Positions 17,380 to 26,967 of a stretch of 64,000 nucleotides of DNA are shown here, in pieces; the first letter of the stretch is position 1, and each line of letters opens with the position of its first letter. The position numbers and the translations under genes are program-made. Below the pieces are notes generated by a model. The model was not told the DNA's origin. It searched no databases and was given only the letters and a program-made list of their open reading frames with translations. The stretch is taken from contig NZ_JAIWJY010000012.1 of assembly GCF_028829235.1 (NCBI RefSeq), positions 1 to 64,000 of the forward strand. The letters are read 5' to 3'. This DNA comes from Tenacibaculum larymnensis (GTDB lineage: Bacteria > Bacteroidota > Bacteroidia > Flavobacteriales > Flavobacteriaceae).

Positions 17380-18705
17380 ATGAAGGTAACTGTTATTGGA
17401 ACAGGATATGTAGGGTTAGTGTCGGGAACTTGTTTTTCAGAAATGGGGAATAAGGTGACTTGTGTTGATATTAATCAAGAAAAAATAAATAAACTTCATC
17501 AAGGAATTATTCCTATCTACGAACCAGGTTTAGAAAAAATGGTGTTAAAAAATGTAGAAAAGCAGAATCTATTCTTTACTACTAAATTAGAAGAAGCAAT
17601 CGAAGAATCTGAAATTGTTTTTATAGCAGTTGGAACTCCAATGGGTGAAGATGGATCAGCTGATTTACAATATGTGTTAGCAGTAGCTAAAGAGATTGGT
17701 CAGAAGATGAATGACAGATTGATTGTTGTTGATAAATCTACTGTACCAATAGGAACAGCGGATAAAGTAAAAGCGACAATACAAGGAGAATTAGATAAAA
17801 GAAACGCAACGATTAAATTTGATGTAGTGTCGAATCCTGAATTTTTAAAAGAAGGAGATGCAATCAATGATTTTATGAAACCTGATAGAGTGGTAATAGG
17901 AGCAGAATCTGATTACGCTTTTGACAAAATGCGTGAATTGTATACGCCTTTTACGATGTCGCATGAACGTTTTATTGCTATGGATGTTCGCTCAGCGGAA
18001 ATGACTAAGTATGCAGCAAATGCAATGCTAGCAACAAAAATATCATTCATGAATGAAATGGCAAATATTTGTGAGCGAGTAGGAGCTGATGTAAATAATG
18101 TTAGAGCAGGAATTGGCTCAGATTCAAGAATTGGTTATAGTTTTATTTACCCTGGAGCAGGATATGGAGGGTCTTGTTTCCCTAAGGATGTAAAAGCACT
18201 GAAGAAAATAGCGGAAGAAAACGGGTATGATGCACAGTTAATTAAGTCGGTAGAAGACGTGAACAACCGTCAGAAGTTTGTGATAGCTGATAAAGTCATC
18301 AATAAATTTGGCGAAGATTTATCAGGGAAAACATTTGGTCTTTGGGGGTTAGCGTTCAAGCCAGGAACGGATGATATGCGTGAAGCACCAGCAATTTATG
18401 TAGTAAAAGAACTAGTAAAAAGAGGGGCTAAAGTACAAGCATATGATCCTAAGGCTATGGAAGAGGCACAGCACTTTTATTTAAAAGATGTAGAGAATAT
18501 TGATTATAAAAATGCAAAATACGAGGTGCTAGATAATGCGGATGCGTTGATCTTACTGACGGAATGGAAAGAGTTCCGTTCTCCAGATTTCTCTGAGATT
18601 GAAAAACAACTGAAAACACCAGTTATTTTTGATGGAAGAAATCAATATACTACCTATGGATTGGAAGAAAAAGGATTTGAATATTATCAAATAGGAAAAA
18701 ACTAA
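17380..18705 (+). CDS. ugd: UDP-glucose 6-dehydrogenase
   Basis: Two-step NAD-dependent oxidation of UDP-glucose to UDP-glucuronate in the cytoplasm. Rossmann start [46 protein letters not shown], catalytic cysteine 266 in [13 protein letters not shown], and [16 protein letters not shown]. The 441 residues match the family. The next gene, a UDP-glucuronate epimerase, shares the last base of its stop codon, so the two enzymes probably feed UDP-GlcA and UDP-GalA into the polymer. Confidence 0.95.
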   Translation: MKVTVIGTGYVGLVSGTCFSEMGNKVTCVDINQEKINKLHQGIIPIYEPGLEKMVLKNVEKQNLFFTTKLEEAIEESEIVFIAVGTPMGEDGSADLQYVLAVAKEIGQKMNDRLIVVDKSTVPIGTADKVKATIQGELDKRNATIKFDVVSNPEFLKEGDAINDFMKPDRVVIGAESDYAFDKMRELYTPFTMSHERFIAMDVRSAEMTKYAANAMLATKISFMNEMANICERVGADVNNVRAGIGSDSRIGYSFIYPGAGYGGSCFPKDVKALKKIAEENGYDAQLIKSVEDVNNRQKFVIADKVINKFGEDLSGKTFGLWGLAFKPGTDDMREAPAIYVVKELVKRGAKVQAYDPKAMEEAQHFYLKDVENIDYKNAKYEVLDNADALILLTEWKEFRSPDFSEIEKQLKTPVIFDGRNQYTTYGLEEKGFEYYQIGKN

Positions 18706-19721
18706 TGAAAATTTTAGTTACAGGAGCAGCAGGCTTTATTGGATTTCATTTAAGTCAAAAACTATTAGAATTAGGACACGTAGTTGTAGGAATAGATAAT
18801 ATCAACGATTATTATGATGTCAATTTAAAATATGCTCGATTAAAAGAGTTAGGAGTTGAAAGAAAAAGCGTTGAGGTATACTACAAAGAAATAATTAGTA
18901 GTACTAATGAAAAATTCAAGTTTATCAGACTAAACTTAGAAGATAAAAAAGAATTGTTTCAGTTATTTACTATTGAGAGCTTTGATGTTGTATGTAATCT
19001 AGCAGCACAAGCTGGGGTTCGTTATAGTATTGAAAACCCTGATGCATATATTCAAAGTAACATTGTTGGTTTCCTGAATATTTTAGAATGTTGTAGACAT
19101 CATGAGATTAAACATTTAGTATATGCAAGTAGTTCAAGCGTTTATGGAATAAATAAAAATGTGCCTTTTTCAGAAGAAGATATAGTTGATAACCCTGTAA
19201 GTTTGTATGCTGCAACAAAAAAGAGTAACGAATTGATGGCACATACTTACAGTCATTTATATAAAATACCAACAACAGGATTACGTTTTTTTACAGTATA
19301 CGGACCATGGGGAAGACCAGATATGGCACCGATACTATTTGCCGATGCCATTTCAAATGATCGTCCAATCAAAGTGTTTAATAATGGAGATATGGAGCGC
19401 GATTTTACTTATATAGATGATATTGTAGAAGGAGTAAAAAGAGTAATTGAGAAGCCTGTTGAAGAAAGAGACTTGTATAAAATCTACAACATAGGGAATA
19501 ATGATTCTATAAAGTTGCTAGATTTTATTACTCAGATTGAAATGAGTATAGAAAAAGAAGCTACCAAAGAAATGTTACCCATGCAGATGGGAGATGTGAA
19601 AAAAACTTGGGCAAATGTTGAGGGATTAATTAAAGATTATAATTATAGTCCTAATACAAGTTTAAGTACAGGAATAAAAGAGTTTATTAATTGGTTTAAA
19701 GATTTTTACATTGAAAGTTAA
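18705..19721 (+). CDS. UDP-glucuronate 4-epimerase-like SDR
   Basis: NAD-dependent extended short-chain dehydrogenase/reductase expected to turn UDP-GlcA into UDP-GalA. N-terminal ILVTGAAGFIGFHLSQKLLE, IDNINDYYDVNLKYARL (the DN-x-NDYYD segment is characteristic of this epimerase group), AAQAGVRYSIENP, the catalytic Tyr-Lys pair in SLYAATKKSNE, and FFTVYGPWGRPDMAP. The 338 residues are complete. It directly follows ugd, which supplies the expected substrate. Confidence 0.9.
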   Translation: MKILVTGAAGFIGFHLSQKLLELGHVVVGIDNINDYYDVNLKYARLKELGVERKSVEVYYKEIISSTNEKFKFIRLNLEDKKELFQLFTIESFDVVCNLAAQAGVRYSIENPDAYIQSNIVGFLNILECCRHHEIKHLVYASSSSVYGINKNVPFSEEDIVDNPVSLYAATKKSNELMAHTYSHLYKIPTTGLRFFTVYGPWGRPDMAPILFADAISNDRPIKVFNNGDMERDFTYIDDIVEGVKRVIEKPVEERDLYKIYNIGNNDSIKLLDFITQIEMSIEKEATKEMLPMQMGDVKKTWANVEGLIKDYNYSPNTSLSTGIKEFINWFKDFYIES

Positions 19722-19722
19722 A

Positions 19723-22167
19723 ATGTTATTTAAAAGAGTTTTACTGCAAATATTTCTAGCTACTTTTTTGGTGTTAGCTAGTACTGAGGGACAAGCCCAA
19801 AATATTCAGAATCAAATGAGTCAAATTGAAGTTGATGATTTATCTGATGAGCAAGTAGCTAAATATTGGGAAAAAATAAAACAAGAAGGATACACTTTAG
19901 ATCAAGCTTTAGCAATAGCAAAAACTAGAGGAATGTCCGAATTACAAGCTCAAAAGCTTAGAGAAAGAATAGAGACGCTTAAAAATAAACCATTAAATAA
20001 AGAGGAGGAAAGTCAAGATGATAGTTTAGAAGAAGGTGATAGTACCCAACTTCTTTTTGGATTAACAGGAGAAGAAAAAAAAGAAGAAAAAGAGGAAGAA
20101 CTCTTTGGGTATGGTTTTTTTAATAATCCAAATATTTCGTTTACACCAAATTTAAATATAGCTACCCCAGAAAACTACATAATAGGTACGGGAGATGTTA
20201 TTTCAATTGATCTTTGGGGAGCCGCAGAGGTAAATTATGAGAAAAAAGTAAACAAACAGGGAGCAATAAATGTGGAAGGTGTTGGTTATATTCAATTAAT
20301 TGGATTACCAGTTAGTGCTGCAAAATCTAAAATTAAAAATTATTTAAAAAGAATCTATGCGGGAATAGGAGCTTCTTCAAATAGTTATAATAAGGTTAAT
20401 ATTGCTGTTTCTATAAAAGAAGTAAGAAATGTACAAGTAAATATTGTAGGAGAAGTAAAGGTTCCTGGATCATATTCAGTTAGTGCTTTATCCACAGTAT
20501 TAAATGCCTTGTATGCAGCAGGAGGACCAACAAAGAATGGTACTTTTAGAAGAATTCAACTTTTTAGAAGAGGGGTGAAGGAAGCTGATTTTGATTTTTA
20601 TCAGTTTCTAGTTAATGGTTCAGAAGAAGGAAATATAACGGTTCAAGATCAAGATGTCATAATAGTAAGACCATATGAAAGTAAAATTACTATTGAAGGA
20701 GCTATTAAAAGACCGGGTATTTTTGAGATGAAAACAGAAGAAAGTGTAAAAGATTTATTAAATTATTGTAGTGGCTTCACCTCAAATGCGTATAGACAAA
20801 AAATTGTCATAGAGAGAATTAAAGGGGTTCAAAAAGAGATTGTGGAGGTTTCACAAGATAATTTTGATTCAGTGAAAATAAAAGATGGAGATTATATCAA
20901 AGTAAACGAAATAGTAGATGAGTTCTTGAATAGAGTAAGTGTTGGAGGGGCTGTTTTTCAACCCGGTAACTACGAATATAAAGAAGGAATGACGGCTTCT
21001 AATTTGTTGTTAAAAGCTGAAGGGGTGACTAAAGAAGCTTTTTTAGATAGAGGGATTATTGTAAGAACACACGATAAAAGTGATAAGGAAACATTATCTT
21101 TCTCTCCGAGAAAAGCAATGGAAAATAGAGAGCATATACTATTAAAAGAAAGTGATAGTATTTATATTTTTACAAAAGAAGAATTAAAAGAGAAAGAGTT
21201 TATTACTATTAATGGAGCAGTGAATAAAGAAGGAGAGTTTGATTTCATGAAAGGAATGCGTGTTGAGGATTTAATAGTGTTGGCAGGAGGATTGAAAGAT
21301 GGAGCGGATGCAAGTATGATTGATGTATCTAGAAGATTGAAAGATGGAAGTTTTGAAACTGTTAGTGAAAACTTTGATTTAAGAGCAAGTAAGAATCTAG
21401 GTACTGATCATTTAAATGATTTTGTGTTAAAACCATTTGATATTGTTTCTGTAAGATATTTAAAAGGGTATACTGAACAAAAAAGAGTAACTATTACAGG
21501 AGAAGTTAATTTTGAAGGAGAGTATTCAATCGGTCAAAAAAATCAAAGAATTTCTGATTTAATTGAACAAGCTGGAGGTTTAACAAAATATGCTTATGAA
21601 GAAGGTGCCTTTTTAACCAGAAAGAATAACGAAGAGGAAGATGAAAAGCAATCAGATTTTATAGCTGACTTTGCCCAAAGAGATTCTTTATCGGGCAATG
21701 TTGAAGAACGTATAAAAAAGAAGAAAGATTTTAAGATTGGAATAGAATTACAAAAAATATTAGCTTCGGGAGGAAAAAAATCAAAGTATGATATAATTTT
21801 AGAAGAAGGAGATGAGTTATTTATCCCCTCTGAAAGACAAACGGTAAAGGTTGAAGGAGAGGTTTTGTCACCATCATTGGTTAGATATGAAAAAGGTAAG
21901 TCATTCAAACATTATATAGAAAATTCCGGAGGCTTTTCTGATAATGCAAAAAAGAGTAGAGCATATGTAGTGTATGCAAATGGAGATATAAAAACAACCA
22001 AAAGGTTTTTGTTTTTTAAATCATACCCAGATATAAAACCAGGCTCAGTTATTTTAGTGCCCAAAAAACCAGAGGTAACAAATAAAGTTACAACTCAACA
22101 AGTGATAGCTATAACTACTGGTTTGGCTACCTTAGGAGTATTGGTGAAATCATTGACAGATAAATAA
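19723..22167 (+). CDS. Wza-like polysaccharide export outer-membrane protein with repeated SLBB domains
   Basis: Outer-membrane or periplasmic export channel component for the polysaccharide. I start at the ATG at 19723, just after the upstream stop, because it begins directly with a signal peptide (MLFKRVLLQIFLATFLVLAS, cleavage near GQAQ); a TTG at 19711 is also in frame. A helical region rich in Glu/Lys/Gln follows, then the export domain (ENYIIGTGDVISIDLWG), then about six SLBB-type repeats, e.g. VNIVGEVKVPGSY, TIEGAIKRPGIFE, VSVGGAVFQPGNY, ITINGAVNKEGEF, VTITGEVNFEGEY, VKVEGEVLSP. A short C-terminal hydrophobic helix ends the protein. It is much longer than E. coli Wza, as is usual in Bacteroidota. 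The wzz-like gene follows after 13 bases. Confidence 0.9.
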   Translation: MLFKRVLLQIFLATFLVLASTEGQAQNIQNQMSQIEVDDLSDEQVAKYWEKIKQEGYTLDQALAIAKTRGMSELQAQKLRERIETLKNKPLNKEEESQDDSLEEGDSTQLLFGLTGEEKKEEKEEELFGYGFFNNPNISFTPNLNIATPENYIIGTGDVISIDLWGAAEVNYEKKVNKQGAINVEGVGYIQLIGLPVSAAKSKIKNYLKRIYAGIGASSNSYNKVNIAVSIKEVRNVQVNIVGEVKVPGSYSVSALSTVLNALYAAGGPTKNGTFRRIQLFRRGVKEADFDFYQFLVNGSEEGNITVQDQDVIIVRPYESKITIEGAIKRPGIFEMKTEESVKDLLNYCSGFTSNAYRQKIVIERIKGVQKEIVEVSQDNFDSVKIKDGDYIKVNEIVDEFLNRVSVGGAVFQPGNYEYKEGMTASNLLLKAEGVTKEAFLDRGIIVRTHDKSDKETLSFSPRKAMENREHILLKESDSIYIFTKEELKEKEFITINGAVNKEGEFDFMKGMRVEDLIVLAGGLKDGADASMIDVSRRLKDGSFETVSENFDLRASKNLGTDHLNDFVLKPFDIVSVRYLKGYTEQKRVTITGEVNFEGEYSIGQKNQRISDLIEQAGGLTKYAYEEGAFLTRKNNEEEDEKQSDFIADFAQRDSLSGNVEERIKKKKDFKIGIELQKILASGGKKSKYDIILEEGDELFIPSERQTVKVEGEVLSPSLVRYEKGKSFKHYIENSGGFSDNAKKSRAYVVYANGDIKTTKRFLFFKSYPDIKPGSVILVPKKPEVTNKVTTQQVIAITTGLATLGVLVKSLTDK

Positions 22168-22180
22168 CTTTATAAAAGAT

Positions 22181-23272
22181 ATGGAAAATAAAGTTAAAAA
22201 AGATTCTCAAGAGGATATAGATTTATTAGAGTTATTTAATACCATATGGGAGGCTCGAAAAACAGTTGTCAAATTCCTTGTCGTTTTTGGATTATTAGGG
22301 GTGTTCATAGCAGTTTTTTCGGCTAAAGAATATACGGCATCTACAATAGTAGTACCGCAAATAGGAGGCTCAAAAGTCGGGGGAAATTTAGGAGGTTTAG
22401 CAGCAATGGCAGGAATCAATTTAGGTGGAGGAGCTACAGAAGGTATCCCTCCTACTTTATATCCCAAGATCGCAGAAAGTGTCCCTTTTCAGAGAGAACT
22501 TTCACAAGCATTCTTAAAATTTTCAAATATCGAAAAGGAGGTAACTTATCAAGAGTACTATGATAAATACACAAAATTTAATTTACTTGCCGCTATTAAA
22601 GAATATACCATAGGTTTACCAGGGAAGATTATCAAGCTTTTAAAAAGTGATAAAGGAGCTGTTGTTACAGAGGTAAGTAACGATTCAATCTACCGAATTA
22701 CTAAAAATGAACATAAGTTATTTAAGAAAATTCAAGAACAATTAATAATTGAAAACAATATGAAAGATGGTTTTGTTAAAATATCGTTTTCAATGCCAGA
22801 ACCTTTAGCTGCTGCTCAAATGACAAAAAAAGCGCAAACGATCTTGCAAAAAGCCATCACAAACTTTAAAATAGAAAAAGCCCAACAAGAATTGAATTTT
22901 ATGCAGCAGCGTTATAATGAAGTCAAATTAGATTTTGAAAAAAAACAAGCTAGATTGGCTAGTTATAGAGATAGAAATCAGGGGTTAATTACCTCACGTT
23001 CTCAAACGTATCTAAAAGGAATAGAATCGGAGTATAATTTAGCGTTCAGTTTGTACTCTGAACTAGCAAAGCAATTAGAGACTCAAAAAATTAAAGTTAA
23101 GGAGAATACACCAGTGTTTACTGTTATAGAGCCTGTGAGTGTGCCAGTAGGTAAATCGAAACCCAAAAGAGGAATGATTATTGTAGTTTGGGTGTTTTTT
23201 GGGGCTGTTTTAAGCTTGTTTTTTATTTTAGGTAAAAAATGGATTAGTAATTTGAATACTGGCGGAAAATAA
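22181..23272 (+). CDS. Wzz-type polysaccharide co-polymerase
   Basis: Inner-membrane protein that sets chain length in Wzx/Wzy pathways. 363 residues: a cytoplasmic start (DSQEDIDLLELFNTIWEARK), first membrane helix at about residues 32-50, the Wzz signature KEYTASTIVVPQIGG, a Gly-rich stretch near residues 65-85, a long helical periplasmic region (about 215-300), the proline-rich PVSVPVGKSKPKRG, and a second membrane helix near the end. There is no C-terminal tyrosine-kinase domain, and no separate BY-kinase or matching phosphatase gene in the window. Its place right after the Wza-like gene fits an export-assembly role. Confidence 0.88.
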   Translation: MENKVKKDSQEDIDLLELFNTIWEARKTVVKFLVVFGLLGVFIAVFSAKEYTASTIVVPQIGGSKVGGNLGGLAAMAGINLGGGATEGIPPTLYPKIAESVPFQRELSQAFLKFSNIEKEVTYQEYYDKYTKFNLLAAIKEYTIGLPGKIIKLLKSDKGAVVTEVSNDSIYRITKNEHKLFKKIQEQLIIENNMKDGFVKISFSMPEPLAAAQMTKKAQTILQKAITNFKIEKAQQELNFMQQRYNEVKLDFEKKQARLASYRDRNQGLITSRSQTYLKGIESEYNLAFSLYSELAKQLETQKIKVKENTPVFTVIEPVSVPVGKSKPKRGMIIVVWVFFGAVLSLFFILGKKWISNLNTGGK

Positions 23273-23318
23273 GCGTAAGATTTGAAAAAGATAGTATATA
23301 ACTTATCAAATAATTAAA

Positions 23319-24590
23319 ATGAATAAAAAAATATGTGTGGTTGGGCTTGGTTATGTAGGATTACCTTTAGCACACGCATTTGCAGCAAAGAAATTTAAAG
23401 TTGTAGGTTTCGATATTAATGAAAGAAGAATAAATGAATTAAAGTTAGATTATGATAGAACTTTGGAGGTGGAAAAAAATCAGTTAGATGATATTAAAGA
23501 ATGTATAAAATATACATCAAACATAAAGGAAACCATAGATTGTTCAATTTTTATAGTAACAGTTCCTACGCCGATTGATAGTAACAATCGTCCTGACTTA
23601 ACACCTCTAATAAACTCTTCTGGACTAGTAGCAAGTGTTTTAAAGAAAGGAGATATTGTGATTTATGAATCAACTGTTTATCCTGGAGTAACTGAAGAAG
23701 TATGTGTACCAGAACTTGAAAAGTATTCAAAGTTAAAGTTTAATGAAGATTTTTTCTGTGGTTATAGCCCTGAAAGGATAAACCCAGGAGATAAAGAGCA
23801 TACAGTAACAAAAATACTTAAAGTAACTTCGGGGTCAACGCCAGAAGTGGCTACTGAAGTTGATGAACTATACAAGTCAATAATTGTAGCAGGTACACAC
23901 AAAGCGTCAAGTATTAAAGTAGCAGAGGCAAGTAAAGTTATCGAAAATACCCAAAGAGATGTTAATATAGCTTTAATTAATGAACTTGCATTGATTTTTG
24001 ATGCAATGAAAATTGATACAAATGAAGTTTTAGAAGCTGCAGCAACAAAATGGAACTTTATAAAACTATCACCAGGCCTTGTGGGGGGACATTGCATAGG
24101 TGTAGATCCTTATTATTTAACATTTAAAGCAGAAGAATTAGGATACAAACCAAACCTTATTTTAGATGCTCGACAAATTAATAATGGAATGGGAAAATAC
24201 ATTGCTGAGAATACGGTAAAAGTAATGATAGCCAATGATAAGAAGATTAATAAATCAGATGTTTTGGTTTTAGGACTAACCTTTAAGGAAGATTGTCCAG
24301 ATATGAGAAACACAAAGGTTGTAGATATTATAAAAGAATTACAGACTTATGGATGTAATGTAGACGTGTATGATCCTTGGGTAGAACCTAGTGGAAATAA
24401 TAGTAATTATAATTACGAGGTAATTGAAAATCCCTTTAAGTCAATAAAAAAATATGATTCTATAATTGTTGCAGTTGCTCATAAACAGTTTAAGGAGTTA
24501 ACTGAAGATGATTATAAAAAAATATCAAAAGAGAGCCCTGTTATTATGGATATAAAAGGAATTGTAAAGAATCCAAATTGGAGGTTGTAA
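23319..24590 (+). CDS. UDP-N-acetylhexosamine 6-dehydrogenase family protein, copy 2
   Basis: Paralogue of the gene at 15130-16410: same order of motifs (VVGLGYVGLPLAHAFA, VPTPIDSNNRP, ESTVYPGVTEEVCVPELEK, SPERINPGDKEHTV, catalytic Cys259 in GLVGGHCIGVDPYYL, LTFKEDCPDMRNTKVVDI). 423 residues, intact. The gene that once followed it, a Gfo/Idh oxidoreductase, is decayed, so this enzyme now supplies the uronic acid without its old partner or is redundant with copy 1. WecC-like (UDP-ManNAc) and WbpO/TviB-like activities cannot be told apart by eye. Confidence 0.88.
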   Translation: MNKKICVVGLGYVGLPLAHAFAAKKFKVVGFDINERRINELKLDYDRTLEVEKNQLDDIKECIKYTSNIKETIDCSIFIVTVPTPIDSNNRPDLTPLINSSGLVASVLKKGDIVIYESTVYPGVTEEVCVPELEKYSKLKFNEDFFCGYSPERINPGDKEHTVTKILKVTSGSTPEVATEVDELYKSIIVAGTHKASSIKVAEASKVIENTQRDVNIALINELALIFDAMKIDTNEVLEAAATKWNFIKLSPGLVGGHCIGVDPYYLTFKAEELGYKPNLILDARQINNGMGKYIAENTVKVMIANDKKINKSDVLVLGLTFKEDCPDMRNTKVVDIIKELQTYGCNVDVYDPWVEPSGNNSNYNYEVIENPFKSIKKYDSIIVAVAHKQFKELTEDDYKKISKESPVIMDIKGIVKNPNWRL

Positions 24591-24591
24591 A

Positions 24592-24985
24592 CGAAAAATT
24601 TTATATTCATAGGATATAAGATAGGGGTAATTGTTTTTTGAGAAAACTGATACATTATGTTGGATTTTGTAATATAGGAAAGTAAGGTGTATCTTAGAGA
24701 AAACACAAAGTTTCAGGTTAATTAGAATTTAAAGTATGTGAGTTCATTAATTTTTATCAATTGATGAAACGACCTCACCAAAAACAATTCAAGAATAGAC
24801 CGCGTATATATCGTTTTATTATAATAAATAGAGAAGAAACTAGATTTAATGTATTACAAACGAAAAGTTATTAAAGAGGCCATAAAAGCAATTGGGTTTG
24901 GCTTGCAATAAGAAAGATAATCGATCGAAATTGTACAGGATATATGTAATGTCAAGGTAATAAAAGGACCAATAAGGTCTTAATG
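24592..24985 (+). pseudogene. Decayed Gfo/Idh oxidoreductase (WlbA/WbpB-like remnant)
   Basis: This 440-base gap is not empty. GAAAAATTTTATATTCATAG at its start resembles the first codons of the intact oxidoreductase at 16410 (KNFALIG), but the start codon is gone (ACG). From about 24658 it aligns with the later part of that gene: TGTTGGATTTTG (SWIF), CTTAGAGAAAA (LREK), TTTTTATCAATTGATGAAAC (FLSIDEA), CCAAAAACAATTCAAGAA (PKQIQE), and GGGTTTGGCTTGCAA (GFGLQ), in the same order. About 180 codons in between are missing, and several stops and frameshifts occur. The position right after a dehydrogenase gene mirrors the intact pair at 15130-17342. The 3' edge is approximate. Confidence 0.82.
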
Positions 24986-25032
24986 CTATAAAAGTGAGTT
25001 AACAGTATATATAAATTAAGAGGCAAAAAGGA

Positions 25033-26079
25033 ATGAAGCATTTATTAATCACCGGAGGAGCAGGTTTTATAGGGAGTCATGTTGTAAGACGTTTTGTAAA
25101 ACAATACCCAAATTATCATATTTATAATTTGGATGCTTTAACTTATGCAGGTAATTTAGAGAATTTAAGAGATATAGAGGAATCTCCAAACTATACTTTT
25201 TTACATGGTGATATTACAGATGAAACTTTTGTTGACAAAATTTTTACAAGGTACAAGTTTGATGGGGTTATTCACTTAGCAGCAGAATCACATGTAGATC
25301 GTTCAATTACTGACCCGTTGGCTTTTGCGAAAACGAATATTTTAGGGACAATGATTTTGTTAAATGCATTTAAAAACTTATGGCAAAATAATTGGGAGGA
25401 TAAACGTTTTTACCATGTAAGTACAGATGAAGTGTATGGCTCATTAGGAGAAACAGGCTTGTTTAAAGAAAGTACTTCATACGATCCCAATTCTCCTTAT
25501 TCAGCTTCTAAAGCAAGTTCAGACCATTTTGTAAGAGCATATGGGGAAACCTATGGTATGCCATTTGTAATTTCTAATTGTTCTAATAATTATGGACCCA
25601 ATCATTTTCCAGAGAAGTTAATTCCTCTATTTATCAATAACATTATTAATAAGAAGCCATTGCCTGTGTATGGCGATGGAAATTACACAAGAGATTGGTT
25701 GTATGTTATAGATCATGCGATAGCGATTGATTTGGTATTCCACAAAGGTATAAATCATGAAACCTATAATATTGGCGGTTTTAATGAGTGGAAAAATATC
25801 GATTTAGTAAAACTACTTTGCAAACAAATGGATGAGAAACTGGGAAGGTTAGAAGGAGAAAGTGAAAAACTAATTACCTATGTTAAAGACCGTCCAGGAC
25901 ACGATTTACGATATGCAATTGATGCTTCTAAAATAAACGAAGAACTGGGTTGGTTTCCAACAGTTACATTTGAAGAAGGCTTAGCAAAAACAATTGATTG
26001 GTTTTTAAAAAACAAAGAATGGATGGAAAATGTAACAAGTGGAGTATACCAAGAGTATTATCAAAAACAATATAAATAA
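25033..26079 (+). CDS. rfbB: dTDP-glucose 4,6-dehydratase
   Basis: Converts dTDP-glucose to dTDP-4-keto-6-deoxyglucose. Extended [22 protein letters not shown] at the start, [11 protein letters not shown], the [14 protein letters not shown] motif with the catalytic Thr-Asp-Glu, [20 protein letters not shown] with the Tyr-Lys pair, and [18 protein letters not shown]. The 348 residues are complete. rfbA follows after 7 bases. The product can go to rhamnose or to 4-amino sugars; the VioA-like aminotransferase at 28412 and the lack of rfbD in the window point to the latter, at least in part. A dead tail of a second rfbB lies at 40846-41052. Confidence 0.96.
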   Translation: MKHLLITGGAGFIGSHVVRRFVKQYPNYHIYNLDALTYAGNLENLRDIEESPNYTFLHGDITDETFVDKIFTRYKFDGVIHLAAESHVDRSITDPLAFAKTNILGTMILLNAFKNLWQNNWEDKRFYHVSTDEVYGSLGETGLFKESTSYDPNSPYSASKASSDHFVRAYGETYGMPFVISNCSNNYGPNHFPEKLIPLFINNIINKKPLPVYGDGNYTRDWLYVIDHAIAIDLVFHKGINHETYNIGGFNEWKNIDLVKLLCKQMDEKLGRLEGESEKLITYVKDRPGHDLRYAIDASKINEELGWFPTVTFEEGLAKTIDWFLKNKEWMENVTSGVYQEYYQKQYK

Positions 26080-26086
26080 AAAAAGG

Positions 26087-26956
26087 ATGAAAGGAATAAT
26101 ATTAGCAGGAGGTTCAGGAACAAGGTTGCACCCATTAACTTTAGCAGTTAGTAAGCAATTACTACCTATTTATGATAAACCAATGATTTATTACCCTTTG
26201 TCGGTATTAATGCTAGCGGGGATAAAAGAAATTTTAATTATTTCGACGCCTCACGATTTGCCAAATTTTAAGCGTTTATTAGGAGATGGTTCCCAGTTAG
26301 GAATTGCGTTGAGTTATGCAGAGCAACCAAGTCCTGATGGTTTGGCACAAGCTTTTATTATAGGGGAAGATTTTATTGGAGATGAAGATGTTTGTTTAGT
26401 GTTGGGAGATAATATTTTTTACGGAGCAGGTTTACAAAAATTATTAAGTGAAGCTGTACAGACGGTAAAAGATGAGCAAAAAGCAGTTGTTTTTGGTAAT
26501 TATGTAAACGATCCAGAACGTTATGGCGTAGCTGAATTTGATGCCGATCAAAATGTGATAAGTATAGAAGAAAAGCCAAAAGAACCAAAATCGAATTTTG
26601 CGGTGGTTGGTTTGTACTTTTATCCAAACTCTGTAATTAATATAGCAAAGAAAGTAAAACCTTCTCATCGAGGGGAGTTAGAAATTACTTCAGTAAATCA
26701 AGCCTATTTAGGGCGAGAAGAACTTAAAATGCAAATTTTAAGTAGGGGATTTGCATGGTTAGACACTGGAACCCATGAAGCCTTAACCGAAGCTACTGAG
26801 TTTGTAAAAGCGGTAGAAAAACGTACAGGGCTTAAAATAGCTTGTTTAGAGGAGATTGCATTACACTACAAATGGATTACAAGAACACAATTACAACAAC
26901 AAGTAGAAGGCATGAAAGGTGATTACTTTGAGTACCTGAAACGAATTTGTAAATAG
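26087..26956 (+). CDS. rfbA: Glucose-1-phosphate thymidylyltransferase
   Basis: Makes dTDP-glucose from dTTP and glucose-1-phosphate. I choose the ATG at 26087, after the rfbB stop and preceded by AAAAGG: it gives 289 residues starting [20 protein letters not shown], the exact family start; an upstream in-frame ATG inside rfbB would add an unrelated tail. Further motifs: [45 protein letters not shown], and [13 protein letters not shown]. It pairs with rfbB directly upstream. Confidence 0.96.
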   Translation: MKGIILAGGSGTRLHPLTLAVSKQLLPIYDKPMIYYPLSVLMLAGIKEILIISTPHDLPNFKRLLGDGSQLGIALSYAEQPSPDGLAQAFIIGEDFIGDEDVCLVLGDNIFYGAGLQKLLSEAVQTVKDEQKAVVFGNYVNDPERYGVAEFDADQNVISIEEKPKEPKSNFAVVGLYFYPNSVINIAKKVKPSHRGELEITSVNQAYLGREELKMQILSRGFAWLDTGTHEALTEATEFVKAVEKRTGLKIACLEEIALHYKWITRTQLQQQVEGMKGDYFEYLKRICK

Positions 26957-26967
26957 TAGCACATTTA

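Noticed and set aside
26039-26086. Upstream in-frame start for rfbA
   Set aside because: It lies within rfbB and would add 16 residues unlike any RfbA; the ATG at 26087 gives the exact family start.
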